NCBI RefSeq assembly: GCF_003590645.1
Contig: NZ_CP031834.1
Coordinates: 1,860,501 to 1,924,500, forward strand
DNA: 64,000 nt
DNA from: Mesorhizobium sp. DCY119
GTDB lineage: Bacteria; Pseudomonadota; Alphaproteobacteria; Rhizobiales; Rhizobiaceae
Direction: 5' to 3'
Positions 33,087-41,257 of this stretch are shown one piece after another. Within the stretch, counting starts at the first letter, position 1. Every line of letters starts with the position of its first letter. Made by a program: the position numbers and the translations under genes. The notes below the pieces were generated by a model that saw only the letters and a program-made list of their open reading frames with translations, was not told where the DNA came from and did no database searches.

Positions 33087-35165
33087 TCAGACGAAGCCGC
33101 GGCGGATGCCGTACTGATCGAGCTTGCGATAAAGCGTCGGCCGCGAAATTCCGAGCCTGCGCGCAACACGGCTGAGATTGCCGCCTTCCGCCGCCAGCGC
33201 GTTCTTCATCGCCTGGCGTTCTGCGTCAACGAGCGTGCTGCCGAGCTGCTCGGTTCCGGCTGCTGCATGATCTACAGGTATGTTGGTCCGCTCGGTAACG
33301 GGCGTGGTGATTTCCTTTGGAAGGTCCCGGAGCCCGACGTTTCGGCCGCGCGCCAGCACATGCAGCCTTTCGATGAGGTTCTTCAGTTCGCGCACATTGC
33401 CGGGCCAACGATAGGCAAGCAGGGCATCAAGGGCATCGTGCGAGAATTCCAACGGGTCTTCGCTTGCAGCAGCCGCGATCTGCCGGTTGAAATGCTCGGT
33501 CAGCAGAAGCACGTCCTCGCCCCTGTCTCGCAGCGGCGGGACCTGGATCGAGACAGCACCGATGCGGTAGTAGAGGTCGCTGCGGAAGCGCCCGGCCGCG
33601 ACTTCCTGTTTCAAGTCGCGGTTTGTCGAGGCGATGAGGCGGACGTCCACCGGGCGGCCCCTTGAGTCACCGATGCGATGGACCACGCGCTCTTCCAGAA
33701 TGCGCAGCAGGAATGGCTGAATCTCGAGCGGCAATTCACCGATCTCGTCGAGGCTGAGAACGCCGCCATTGGCAAGTTCGAAGACGCCCGGCTTGCCTTC
33801 GCGTGAAGCACCGGTGAAGGCACCGGCGACGTGGCCGAACAATTCGCTGCCGAACAGTTCCTTGGTGATCGCTCCGCAATTTATAGCAATGAAAGGGTCG
33901 CTCGCGCTGCGCCGGCTGCCAGCATGAACGAGCCGCGCAAACAGCTCCTTGCCTACGCCTGTTTCGCCCTCGATCAACAATGATGTAACGCTACCCGATC
34001 GAGCCACGCGAGAGGCGATATCGACGGCCGCCAGCAGGACCTCGCTTTCGCCGACGATCATCTTCGTGGCCGTTTGCAGGTGCCTGTTCACCTCCCGGTC
34101 TATGACCGCCACGCTGGAGATGGCCGGTCCCGAAGGGAAGACGAGGGCTGCGCCGCGCAAGTTGCCGTCCAGCTTCAGCGGCGTGATGTGGCAGGATCGC
34201 AGATGCGGCGGCAACGCCTTGGCGAGCTCGTCTTCGGAGCCGCTCGGCGGAAGGTTCATGAGCCAGCGGCCGCGGCCCGGTTCCATCGGGCCGTCCCGCA
34301 TTTCGGTGGTCTCGCCATCGGGGACGTTGTTGCAGAAGATCGCTCGTCCCCGGTGATCCATGATCACCAAGCCGTCCTTGCTGCGATAGCTGGGAGCGGA
34401 AGAAATGAAGGCTTCGAGCAGCCGCGTGCGCTGTTCCTGCTGTTGTTCAGCGAGCGCCTTTTCGATCTGCCTGGCCGTCGCGGCGACGAGCGCGGTGTTG
34501 TGCGGCCGGAAGATCGGCGAATAGCCCGAGAGGTCGACAACGCCGATGATCTTTCCATCCAGCGGGTCACGGATCGGCGCGCCGGCGCAGGTCCAGGATT
34601 TGATGCCCGCGCAGAAATGTTCGGCGGCGTGGACGAAAATCGGCTTGCCTGTCCACAGCGCGGTGCCGATGCCGTTGGTTCCGACGGCGTCTTCGTTCCA
34701 TTTGCCGCCGATGGCTAGATGAATATCCATGCCGTCATGCAGGGTTTTCTTGTCGCCGATGGCGTCGATCAGCACGCCGTCGCTGTCGGCGAGCACCAGC
34801 ATCGCGCCTGTCCCGTCCAGCAATTGTCCGAGGGACGCGAATGATCGCTGCGCTGCCGAAAGCAGTTCGGCGTTTGTACGGGTCAGATATTCGATCTCGT
34901 CGCGGTCACTGCTTAGCGGCGCTTCGATGCTCTGGGCGTTGATGCCGCCGGTTGCGCTGCGATACCAGGAGTCATGAATCAAGGTGCGGACTTGAACCGG
35001 ATCGCGGGCACATTTTGGCTCGTCGGCCAGAAAACTCTCCCAGGCGCGCATGGTGGCGCGCTCGTCGTAGTCGGTGTCGTCCAGGGCTAACTGGCCGGTG
35101 CCAATCGATGTCCGGGCCGGAAGGGTATCGGTCTTGATCTGGTTGGGGCCGCTCGCGTGTTTCAT
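33087..35165 (-). CDS. prmR: Sigma-54-dependent activator, AcoR type
   Basis: A 692-residue enhancer-binding protein. Residues about 60-250 are the AcoR-type GAF sensor region (WNEDAVGTNGIGTAL...AEHFCAGIKSWTCAGAPIRD). The AAA+ domain has Walker A GETGVGKE (400-407), the sigma-54 contact loop GAFTGA (448-453) and Walker B VLSLDE (469-474). A Fis-type HTH (NLSRVARRLGISRPTLYRKL) closes the protein. It converges on the prm operon, whose promoter is a canonical -24/-12 type, so it is the likely activator, responding to substrate or product. Confidence 0.92.
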   Translation of the reverse strand: MKHASGPNQIKTDTLPARTSIGTGQLALDDTDYDERATMRAWESFLADEPKCARDPVQVRTLIHDSWYRSATGGINAQSIEAPLSSDRDEIEYLTRTNAELLSAAQRSFASLGQLLDGTGAMLVLADSDGVLIDAIGDKKTLHDGMDIHLAIGGKWNEDAVGTNGIGTALWTGKPIFVHAAEHFCAGIKSWTCAGAPIRDPLDGKIIGVVDLSGYSPIFRPHNTALVAATARQIEKALAEQQQEQRTRLLEAFISSAPSYRSKDGLVIMDHRGRAIFCNNVPDGETTEMRDGPMEPGRGRWLMNLPPSGSEDELAKALPPHLRSCHITPLKLDGNLRGAALVFPSGPAISSVAVIDREVNRHLQTATKMIVGESEVLLAAVDIASRVARSGSVTSLLIEGETGVGKELFARLVHAGSRRSASDPFIAINCGAITKELFGSELFGHVAGAFTGASREGKPGVFELANGGVLSLDEIGELPLEIQPFLLRILEERVVHRIGDSRGRPVDVRLIASTNRDLKQEVAAGRFRSDLYYRIGAVSIQVPPLRDRGEDVLLLTEHFNRQIAAAASEDPLEFSHDALDALLAYRWPGNVRELKNLIERLHVLARGRNVGLRDLPKEITTPVTERTNIPVDHAAAGTEQLGSTLVDAERQAMKNALAAEGGNLSRVARRLGISRPTLYRKLDQYGIRRGFV

Positions 35166-35249
35166 TCAGTCATCACAGAACCTTTGAGGTATGCCATTTC
35201 TGTATGCTGTCGGGTTGGGCGTTCCGAAGGACGACCAGATGTGCGATCG

Positions 35250-35723
35250 TCAATCGATGCCGAGTTTCGCGCCGATGTCGGCGGCAAGCTGTTCTTCGGT
35301 GTAAGTCTTGGTCAGGCGGGATCCGTCCAGGTCGACAAGCGCTTCGGCAATGGTCTCGTCGACCGGCGAGAAGAATCCGTTCTGCTTGGTTGCCATGACG
35401 AAGACATGGTCCCCACCCCGGTTGCGAATATCGCCGATATGATGAAGTTGGCGTCCCGTGTTCTGATCTTTCGAGATGACACGGCCGTTCATGGTGACGT
35501 GGATGGACGGCTTGGCTTCGGCAGCAGGTGCCGATCCGCCGCCGACATGGATGATCAGGCCTTCGGCCTTCGGTTCCTGGCGTGGTTTCCTTGAGGCCGA
35601 ATAACCGCCGCCGCTGATCTGGTCGGCAAGCTTGACGATGGTCGAACGGTTCTGCTCGATCAGTCGCTTGACCTGAACATCCTCGCGTCGCGGTCCATCC
35701 CGCTTGGAGATGATCTCGACCAT
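35250..35723 (-). CDS. Hypothetical 157-aa protein next to prm activator gene
   Basis: No family is recognised. The N-terminal 45 residues are charged and helical (REDVQVKRLIEQNRSTIVKLADQI). A Gly/Ser linker precedes a beta-rich middle (EGLIIHVGGG...SIHVTMNGRVISKD...GDHVFVMATKQNGFFSP), and a C-terminal helix follows. GGGAGG lies five bases before the ATG at 35723, which decides this start over one six codons earlier. It is 84 bases downstream of the activator on the same strand direction reversed in order, and may be co-transcribed into it. Confidence 0.6.
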   Translation of the reverse strand: MVEIISKRDGPRREDVQVKRLIEQNRSTIVKLADQISGGGYSASRKPRQEPKAEGLIIHVGGGSAPAAEAKPSIHVTMNGRVISKDQNTGRQLHHIGDIRNRGGDHVFVMATKQNGFFSPVDETIAEALVDLDGSRLTKTYTEEQLAADIGAKLGID

Positions 35724-36007
35724 GAATCCTCCCAGACACAATTGGCCAAAGCCGTAGCCGAAAGTCCTTCATGCGAACTTATCGCAGTCGGACAGGCTGC
35801 ACCACAACTATAGTATGATGCGAAATGAGGCTGGTGTGGTGGTAGTGGGCTGGCACATACCCTCCGCATAGTTGGGCGTTGGGTTGGGGAATTGTTCCGT
35901 CGCAACCGCCGGTTGCCGTGTTGTTGCAAGACGACCGACAGCAGTTTTTCCAGGGAACAATGCCGCCTGCAGCCGGGTTGTCCTTCGATACTAAAGGAGG
36001 AAAAGCC

Positions 36008-36256
36008 ATGGCAGGACCGAAACGGCCAAACGACGACGAAGAATTGCCGAACCCGATGCCGGCGCAGTCTCCTATCGAGGAGCCGGAGCCAGACAGGTTG
36101 CCCGATGAGGAGCCGCTACCCAATCCCGACGAGGTGAGGGTGCCACCGAGACGAGCAGCAACACCGCCGCGGCCAGTGCCTGACCCGATGCCGCCGACAC
36201 CACCGGGGCCGATGCCCGATCCTGGGCCGGATCCACAGCCAATACCGACAAGGTGA
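36008..36256 (+). CDS. Proline-rich acidic 82-aa protein
   Basis: An 82-residue protein with 30 Pro, many in P-x-P pairs, with Asp/Glu early and a PMPDPGPDPQP-type tail. It has no signal peptide and must be extended and disordered. AAAGGAGG lies seven bases before the ATG at 36008, a near-perfect site that supports real translation; the longer frame from 35879 has none. No family is recognised. Confidence 0.6.
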   Translation: MAGPKRPNDDEELPNPMPAQSPIEEPEPDRLPDEEPLPNPDEVRVPPRRAATPPRPVPDPMPPTPPGPMPDPGPDPQPIPTR

Positions 36257-36338
36257 GAGCGCCGATCACAGAGTTGTTTCCTAGACTTGCCATTACTCGG
36301 TGATAGAGTTCGCGAAGAACATACGTGGAGTATCGCAA

Positions 36339-36509
36339 ATGCAATGGCTTTCGATCTGCACAACGCTCGCAATAGGATTCTTTGTTTCTGGTTGCCAGTC
36401 GAGTTCTTCCGAGCAAACCGTCAGGCAATTTTGTGCGATTAAGGCGGTGGAATCTGGCGGATGCCGATCCGCGCGCTCGATTGCTCCGCTCGAGCCTCTG
36501 GTGAGATAG
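36339..36509 (+). CDS. Small putative lipoprotein, 56 aa
   Basis: MQWLSICTTLAIGFFVSGC is a short signal peptide ending in a lipobox (V-S-G-C, Cys at residue 19). The mature part is a 38-residue Ser-rich tail with two more Cys. I start at ATG 36339 since the lipobox geometry fits only this start; the ribosome binding site (GTGGAG) is modest. Entericidin-like or other small lipoproteins look like this. Function unknown. Confidence 0.5.
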   Translation: MQWLSICTTLAIGFFVSGCQSSSSEQTVRQFCAIKAVESGGCRSARSIAPLEPLVR

Positions 36510-36657
36510 CCGGCTAGAGGTGCTCGGGGAGGTCATTTCCCCGCTGATTGTCGGAGGAATTTCGGGCGATCTCGTTCGCCCGGGCGGAGCTGTTTTTGGC
36601 AATCGAAGCCGCAGTCTCCACCCAGGCGATAGTAAGTTTCAAACGCTTACATCAAGT

Positions 36658-38919
36658 TCACTGATTGACGAGCAGATCCTCGATCCGGATCGGGAAATGC
36701 CGGGCGCGCACGCCGGTCGCGTGCCAGACCGCATTGGCGATAGCGCCCACGGTGCCTGTGATGCCGATCTCGCCCACGCCCTTCACGCCGAGCGGATTGA
36801 CGTAAGGATCGTCCTCCGGGATCAGGATCGCATCGAGCGACGGCACGTCCGCATTGACCGGCACATGATACTCGGCAAGGTCGGCATTCATGATCCTGCC
36901 GGTCCTGCGGTCGGTGACAGCCTCTTCCTGCAACGCGAAGGAGATGCCCCAGATCATGCCGCCGAAATACTGGCTGCGCACTAGGCGAGGGTTGATGATA
37001 CGGCCAGCCGCGAAAGCGCCGACCAGGCGCGTCACCCGCACCTGTCCGAGATCGGGATCGACCTTCACCTCGGCGAAGACGGCGCCGTGGGAAAACATCG
37101 CATGGGCTTGGGCAACTGCCGGGTCGCGGGCGGCCTTCGCCGTGCCAACCACCTCCGTGCGGCCTGCACGCGCGAGAATTTCAGCATAGCTTTCGCTGCG
37201 TCCTTCGTCATCGCGGCGATGAAGCCGCCCGTTGCGAGCCTCAACGCCGATGTTGCCGGCGCCGAAAAGCGGCGATGCAGGATCGGCGGTGGCGAGTTCC
37301 GCAAGCCGGGCGATAGCATCCACGCCGGCATTGTGAAGAGCCAGTCCTGCGCTGGCCGTGTGGCCGGAGCCGCCGGCGATGCCGCCGTCGGGCAGGCTTG
37401 AAATGCCGGAATGAAGCTCGACCTGATCGGGATCCAGGCCGAGTGCCTCCGCCGCGATTTGAGCAAGAGCCGTCCAGGCGCCTTGTCCCATGTCGGCGCC
37501 CGCGGTTTCCACCAGCGCGGTACCATCGGCACGCAAGGTTGCGCGTGCCTCGGCAGGGAAATGCGGGCAGTGGAAGACCGCCGTACCCATGCCCCAGCCG
37601 ACCAGGAAACCATTTTCGTCGCGCATCTGGCGCGGTTCGAGCGGCCGGCCCGACCAGCCGAAGCGTTTGGCGCCCTCGGCATAGCACTCGCGTAGGGATT
37701 TGGAGGAAAAGGGCTTGCCGCTGCCCGGCTCGGTCTCGGCATAGTTGGCGAGCCTGAATTCGAGCGGGTCCATGCCACAGGCGATGGCTGCCTCATCCAT
37801 TGCCACTTCGAGGGCGGCCGAGCCGGATGCCTCGCCCGGTGCACGCATCGGTCCAGGCGTGCCGGTATCGAGCCGCAAGCCGTCGTGCTCGGCAAGAATG
37901 GCGGGGCTGGCATACAGCGGGAGCGAGGCATTGGCCGCCGGCTCCATGAATTCATCAAAGCTCGAAGTCGCCGCCAGCACATGGTGGTGAAGCGCGGTGA
38001 GGCGTCCTTCTCCATCCGTGCCGAGGCGCAACTTCTGCCAGGTTTGCCCGCGGTGCCCGACCGGACCGTACATCTGCGCCCGAGTGAGTGCCAGCTTGAC
38101 GGGTCTGTCGAGCATGCGCGCAGCAAGGATCGCGAGTATCTGCGGGCCGTTGAGGATCGCTTTCGAGCCGAAGCCGCCGCCGAGGAAGGGCGAGCGGATG
38201 AGCACGTTCCCGGCCGGAATGCCGAAATAGGCCGCATAGGCCGCGCAACTGAGCGCCAGCGCCTGGTTGGGCATGTCGAGGGTCACCCGGTCGCCGTCCC
38301 ATTGGGCAACGACGGCGTGGGGTTCCATCGCGTTATGATACTGCGGCGGCGTGATGTAGTCTGCCTCCGTCACCCGGACAGCTGCCGCGAGGCCTGCTTC
38401 GACGTCACCGTAGGCGGTGCGCGACGGCGCGCCGACGCCGACCGCGGGCGTATCGAAACGCTCGCCGTTCTCCAGTCTCGTGCGGGCGCTCTCGACTTCG
38501 TATTGCGGGTTGAGCAGTGCGGCCCCTTCCGTTGCCGCTTCCAGCGTTTCGGCGATTACCAGGGCTATCGGCTGGTTGACGTAGCGCACGGTGTCGTCCT
38601 GCAGCACCTCGACGCGAAACCCGAAGGGCGGGATCTTCTCATCGGGATCATGCGACAGGGGTGGCCGGTTGGCCGGCGTCAGGACCTCGACGACGCCCGG
38701 ATGTGCCTTTGCGGCCTTGACGTCGAGCGCTGTCACGCGTCCGCGCGCGATGCTGCTGACCGCCGTCACGGCGTAGAGCATGCCTTCGGGGTGGTTGTCT
38801 GCGGCATAGGTGGCGCGGCCGGTGACCTTGAGCACGCCGTCGCGGCGGGTCAGCGGTTGGCCGGCGCTGGAACCGTGCCGACGGTGTTGCGGGGAGGGGA
38901 ATGCGATCTCAGACGACAT
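36658..38919 (-). CDS. paoC: Molybdenum-cofactor aldehyde oxidoreductase large subunit
   Basis: A 753-residue xanthine oxidase-family large subunit of the PaoC/YagR group. TRRDGVLKVTGRATYAADNHPEGMLYAV opens the first domain, RSPFLGGGFGSK is a molybdopterin contact, and the base catalyst Glu is E717 in GVKGVGEIGITG. It should oxidise aldehydes to acids in the cytoplasm or periplasm. No Tat leader is visible in the small subunit, so a cytoplasmic site is more likely. It overlaps the FAD subunit gene by 11 bases. Confidence 0.88.
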   Translation of the reverse strand: MSSEIAFPSPQHRRHGSSAGQPLTRRDGVLKVTGRATYAADNHPEGMLYAVTAVSSIARGRVTALDVKAAKAHPGVVEVLTPANRPPLSHDPDEKIPPFGFRVEVLQDDTVRYVNQPIALVIAETLEAATEGAALLNPQYEVESARTRLENGERFDTPAVGVGAPSRTAYGDVEAGLAAAVRVTEADYITPPQYHNAMEPHAVVAQWDGDRVTLDMPNQALALSCAAYAAYFGIPAGNVLIRSPFLGGGFGSKAILNGPQILAILAARMLDRPVKLALTRAQMYGPVGHRGQTWQKLRLGTDGEGRLTALHHHVLAATSSFDEFMEPAANASLPLYASPAILAEHDGLRLDTGTPGPMRAPGEASGSAALEVAMDEAAIACGMDPLEFRLANYAETEPGSGKPFSSKSLRECYAEGAKRFGWSGRPLEPRQMRDENGFLVGWGMGTAVFHCPHFPAEARATLRADGTALVETAGADMGQGAWTALAQIAAEALGLDPDQVELHSGISSLPDGGIAGGSGHTASAGLALHNAGVDAIARLAELATADPASPLFGAGNIGVEARNGRLHRRDDEGRSESYAEILARAGRTEVVGTAKAARDPAVAQAHAMFSHGAVFAEVKVDPDLGQVRVTRLVGAFAAGRIINPRLVRSQYFGGMIWGISFALQEEAVTDRRTGRIMNADLAEYHVPVNADVPSLDAILIPEDDPYVNPLGVKGVGEIGITGTVGAIANAVWHATGVRARHFPIRIEDLLVNQ

Positions 38920-39967
38920 GGTTCGCTCCGGATAGTGTGGGGAAGGGCGAAGCCGGCAGCGCGGGCATGGCTTGCGGCGTTCCTTCCAAGGCGAGGCTCA
39001 AGGCGCGCGTGACGATGCGGCGCGCCAGTTCGATCTTGAAGGCGTTGTCCCCGGAGGGCCGGGCCTCTGCCAGCGCCAGGTGTGCAGCCTCGGCGAAAGC
39101 CTGCGCGGTGGCCTGTTTTCCCTCGAGCAGTGCTTCTGCCTCGCGGGCTCGCCAGGGCTTCGCGGCGACGCCGCCGAGCGCGATGCGCGCCTTGCGGATC
39201 GTGCCGCCCTCTACCTCCAGTGCGGCAGCAGCCGACACGACGGCAAAGGCATAGGAGGTGCGTTCGCGCAGTTTGATGTAACGGGCGTTGCGCGAGAAGG
39301 CAGTGGCTTCTGCCGGAAGCCTGAGCGCGACGATCAGTTCGCCGGGCAAAAGCGCTGTCTCCTGCTCCGGTGTCGCGCCGGGCAACCGGTGCAGAGCGTC
39401 CAGGGCGATCTCTCGGCCGCCATGCGGGCCCTCCACCTCGACGATGGCGTCCAGTGCCGCCAGCGGCACGCAGAAGTCCGAGGGGTGGGTGGCTATGCAA
39501 TGCTCGCTCCAGCCAAGCACCGCCTGCAGGCGGTTTTCGCCGCCAAGCGCGTCGCAGCCCGAGCCCGGCTCTCGCCGGTTGCAGGCGCCGGCGAGGTCGT
39601 GGAAATAGGCGCAGCGCGTGCGCTGCATCAGATTGCCGCCAACAGTCGCCGCATTGCGAAGTTGCGCGGAAGCGCCTGAAAGCAGCGCTTCGGCTATGAC
39701 CGGGAAGGTTTTGGCGAAACGCTCGTCATAGGCGAGGTCCGAATTGCGGACCAGCGCGCCGACGCGAACGCTGCCGTCGGGCAGCCATTCTATGCGGTCG
39801 AGGCCCGGCAGCCGCGTGATGTCGATGACCCGCTCGGGCCGCGAGGCGCCTGTCTTCATCAGATCGAGCAGATTGGTGCCGGACGCGAGATAGGCCGATC
39901 CGGGAACGGCCGCGGCTGCGACGGCTTCCGGCACGCTGGCCGGGCGGATATAGTCGAAACGGTTCAT
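38909..39967 (-). CDS. paoB: FAD subunit of aldehyde oxidoreductase, with [4Fe-4S] loop
   Basis: A 352-residue CO-dehydrogenase-type flavoprotein subunit. FAD motifs are YLASGTNLLDLMKTG and ATVGGNLMQRTRC. An insert with four Cys (TRCAYFHD, GACNRREPGSGCDA, EHCIATHPSD) matches the extra [4Fe-4S] site of E. coli PaoB and the 4-hydroxybenzoyl-CoA reductase type, which most FAD subunits of this superfamily lack. It is the middle gene of a three-gene operon with four-base overlap to paoA. Confidence 0.88.
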   Translation of the reverse strand: MNRFDYIRPASVPEAVAAAAVPGSAYLASGTNLLDLMKTGASRPERVIDITRLPGLDRIEWLPDGSVRVGALVRNSDLAYDERFAKTFPVIAEALLSGASAQLRNAATVGGNLMQRTRCAYFHDLAGACNRREPGSGCDALGGENRLQAVLGWSEHCIATHPSDFCVPLAALDAIVEVEGPHGGREIALDALHRLPGATPEQETALLPGELIVALRLPAEATAFSRNARYIKLRERTSYAFAVVSAAAALEVEGGTIRKARIALGGVAAKPWRAREAEALLEGKQATAQAFAEAAHLALAEARPSGDNAFKIELARRIVTRALSLALEGTPQAMPALPASPFPTLSGANHVV

Positions 39968-40461
39968 GCCGCGTCCCTCCGATTGCGTTCTGCGAGGGTC
40001 TTTTGTGCTTCCAGCACTGCTTCGGTGATGCCCTGATAAGCGCCGCAGCGGCAGATATTGCCGCTCATCAATTCACGGATACGCTCGGGGTCGTTTCCGG
40101 CATTGCCTTCGGTGATGAGGCCGATGGCGCTCATGATCTGGCCGGGCGTGCAGAAGCCGCACTGGAAGCCGTCATGCTCGATGAAGGCGGCCTGGACCGG
40201 ATGCAGCGCGTCGCCCTCGGCAAGCCCCTCGATGGTGGTGACGGTGGCGCCGTCTAGGCTGGCAGCCAGCGCCAGGCAGGAATTGATGCGCCGGCCATCG
40301 ACGAGCACGGTGCAGGCACCGCATTGGCCGCGGTCGCAGCCCTTCTTGGTGCCGGTCAGATCGAGCCGCTCGCGCAACAGGTCAAGCAGCGTCACGCGCG
40401 GGTCGTCGAGTGCAACCGTGCGGGGCTGACCATTGATGGTGAGGCCGATGGAGAGTGACAT
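39964..40461 (-). CDS. paoA: [2Fe-2S] subunit of aldehyde oxidoreductase
   Basis: A 165-residue two-cluster iron-sulfur subunit. The plant-type cluster is bound by GCDRGQCGACTVLVDG...NSCL and the second by CGFCTPGQIMSA...GNICRCGAYQGI. It lacks the long Tat leader that E. coli PaoA has. I choose ATG 40461, six bases after GGAG, rather than the ATG four codons earlier that contains that GGAG. Confidence 0.9.
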   Translation of the reverse strand: MSLSIGLTINGQPRTVALDDPRVTLLDLLRERLDLTGTKKGCDRGQCGACTVLVDGRRINSCLALAASLDGATVTTIEGLAEGDALHPVQAAFIEHDGFQCGFCTPGQIMSAIGLITEGNAGNDPERIRELMSGNICRCGAYQGITEAVLEAQKTLAERNRRDAA

Positions 40462-40612
40462 GTGGTACTCCATTCAGGATTTGTGATGTATGGATCGGTG
40501 CTGCCGGATGGCAGCCGAGGATGCGGGCGGGAAAAGATCTGACGCGAGCCGTCTTTCGGCCCAAACTGGGAATGCGTGCCTTGTGCGTTTTCCCGATGTG
40601 CGATCTATTTAT

Positions 40613-40629
40613 ACGGAGGATGCCTCCGT
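40613..40629 (+). promoter_or_regulatory. Palindromic operator between paoA and tetR-like gene
   Basis: ACGGAGG-ATG-CCTCCGT is a perfect 7-bp inverted repeat centred about 40 bases before the TetR start and 160 bases before divergent paoA. Perfect short palindromes in this position are typical TetR operators. Confidence 0.75.
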
Positions 40630-40662
40630 TTAGCAAGAGGCAACGAGCCCTGTTGGAAGAAA

Positions 40663-41241
40663 ATGGGACCTGAGACCGCAAAAACAAGACGCAAGCCGCG
40701 CGCGGATTCCATCCGCAATCGCGAAATCCTGCTCGAGGCGGCGACGCAAATCTTCAGCGCCGGCGGTCCGCAGGCGAGCCTGGAGGCGGTTGCGCGGCAG
40801 GCGGGTGTGGGGATCGGAACGCTCTATCGCCATTTTCCGACGCGCGAAGCATTGTTCGAAGCGGTCTATCGCCATGAGGTCGATCACCTCGGCGAACTCG
40901 CTGAGTTGCTTGCCCACGACAGTGATCCGGTCGAGGCGCTGCGCAAATGGCTGCACGCCAATGTCCGCCTGGTGGCGACCAAAAAGGGTATGGTCGAAGC
41001 ACTTCAGCTCGTCGCGCACGGTTCGAGCGAACTGAAGGCCTATTCCTTCGAGCGCATGAGCAATGCGATCGGCCTGCTGCTCGATCGCGGGGTTGCGGCA
41101 GGAGAAATCCGCTCCGACATTTCGCCGGAAGACCTGTTGCGAACCTTGGTCGGCATTTTCTATTCGCAGGGCACGGCCGACTGGCAGCCGGCAGCGCTGC
41201 GCCTGGTCGATGTGTTCGTCGACGGGCTGCGAACGCGTTGA
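40663..41241 (+). CDS. TetR-family regulator of aldehyde oxidoreductase operon
   Basis: A 192-residue repressor with N-terminal HTH (SIRNREILLEAATQIFSAGGPQASLEAVARQAGVGIGTLYRHFPTREALFEAVYRHE, residues 15-70). The C-terminal helical ligand domain resembles the SbtR-like group. Divergent from paoABC with a perfect palindrome between them. The product of the operon or its aldehyde substrate is the likely ligand. Confidence 0.88.
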   Translation: MGPETAKTRRKPRADSIRNREILLEAATQIFSAGGPQASLEAVARQAGVGIGTLYRHFPTREALFEAVYRHEVDHLGELAELLAHDSDPVEALRKWLHANVRLVATKKGMVEALQLVAHGSSELKAYSFERMSNAIGLLLDRGVAAGEIRSDISPEDLLRTLVGIFYSQGTADWQPAALRLVDVFVDGLRTR

Positions 41242-41257
41242 GGCAACCTGTAGTCTG

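Noticed and set aside
37065-38237. 390-codon minus-strand frame inside the molybdenum subunit gene
   Set aside because: Alternate frame of paoC; Arg/Ser/Pro-rich nonsense composition.
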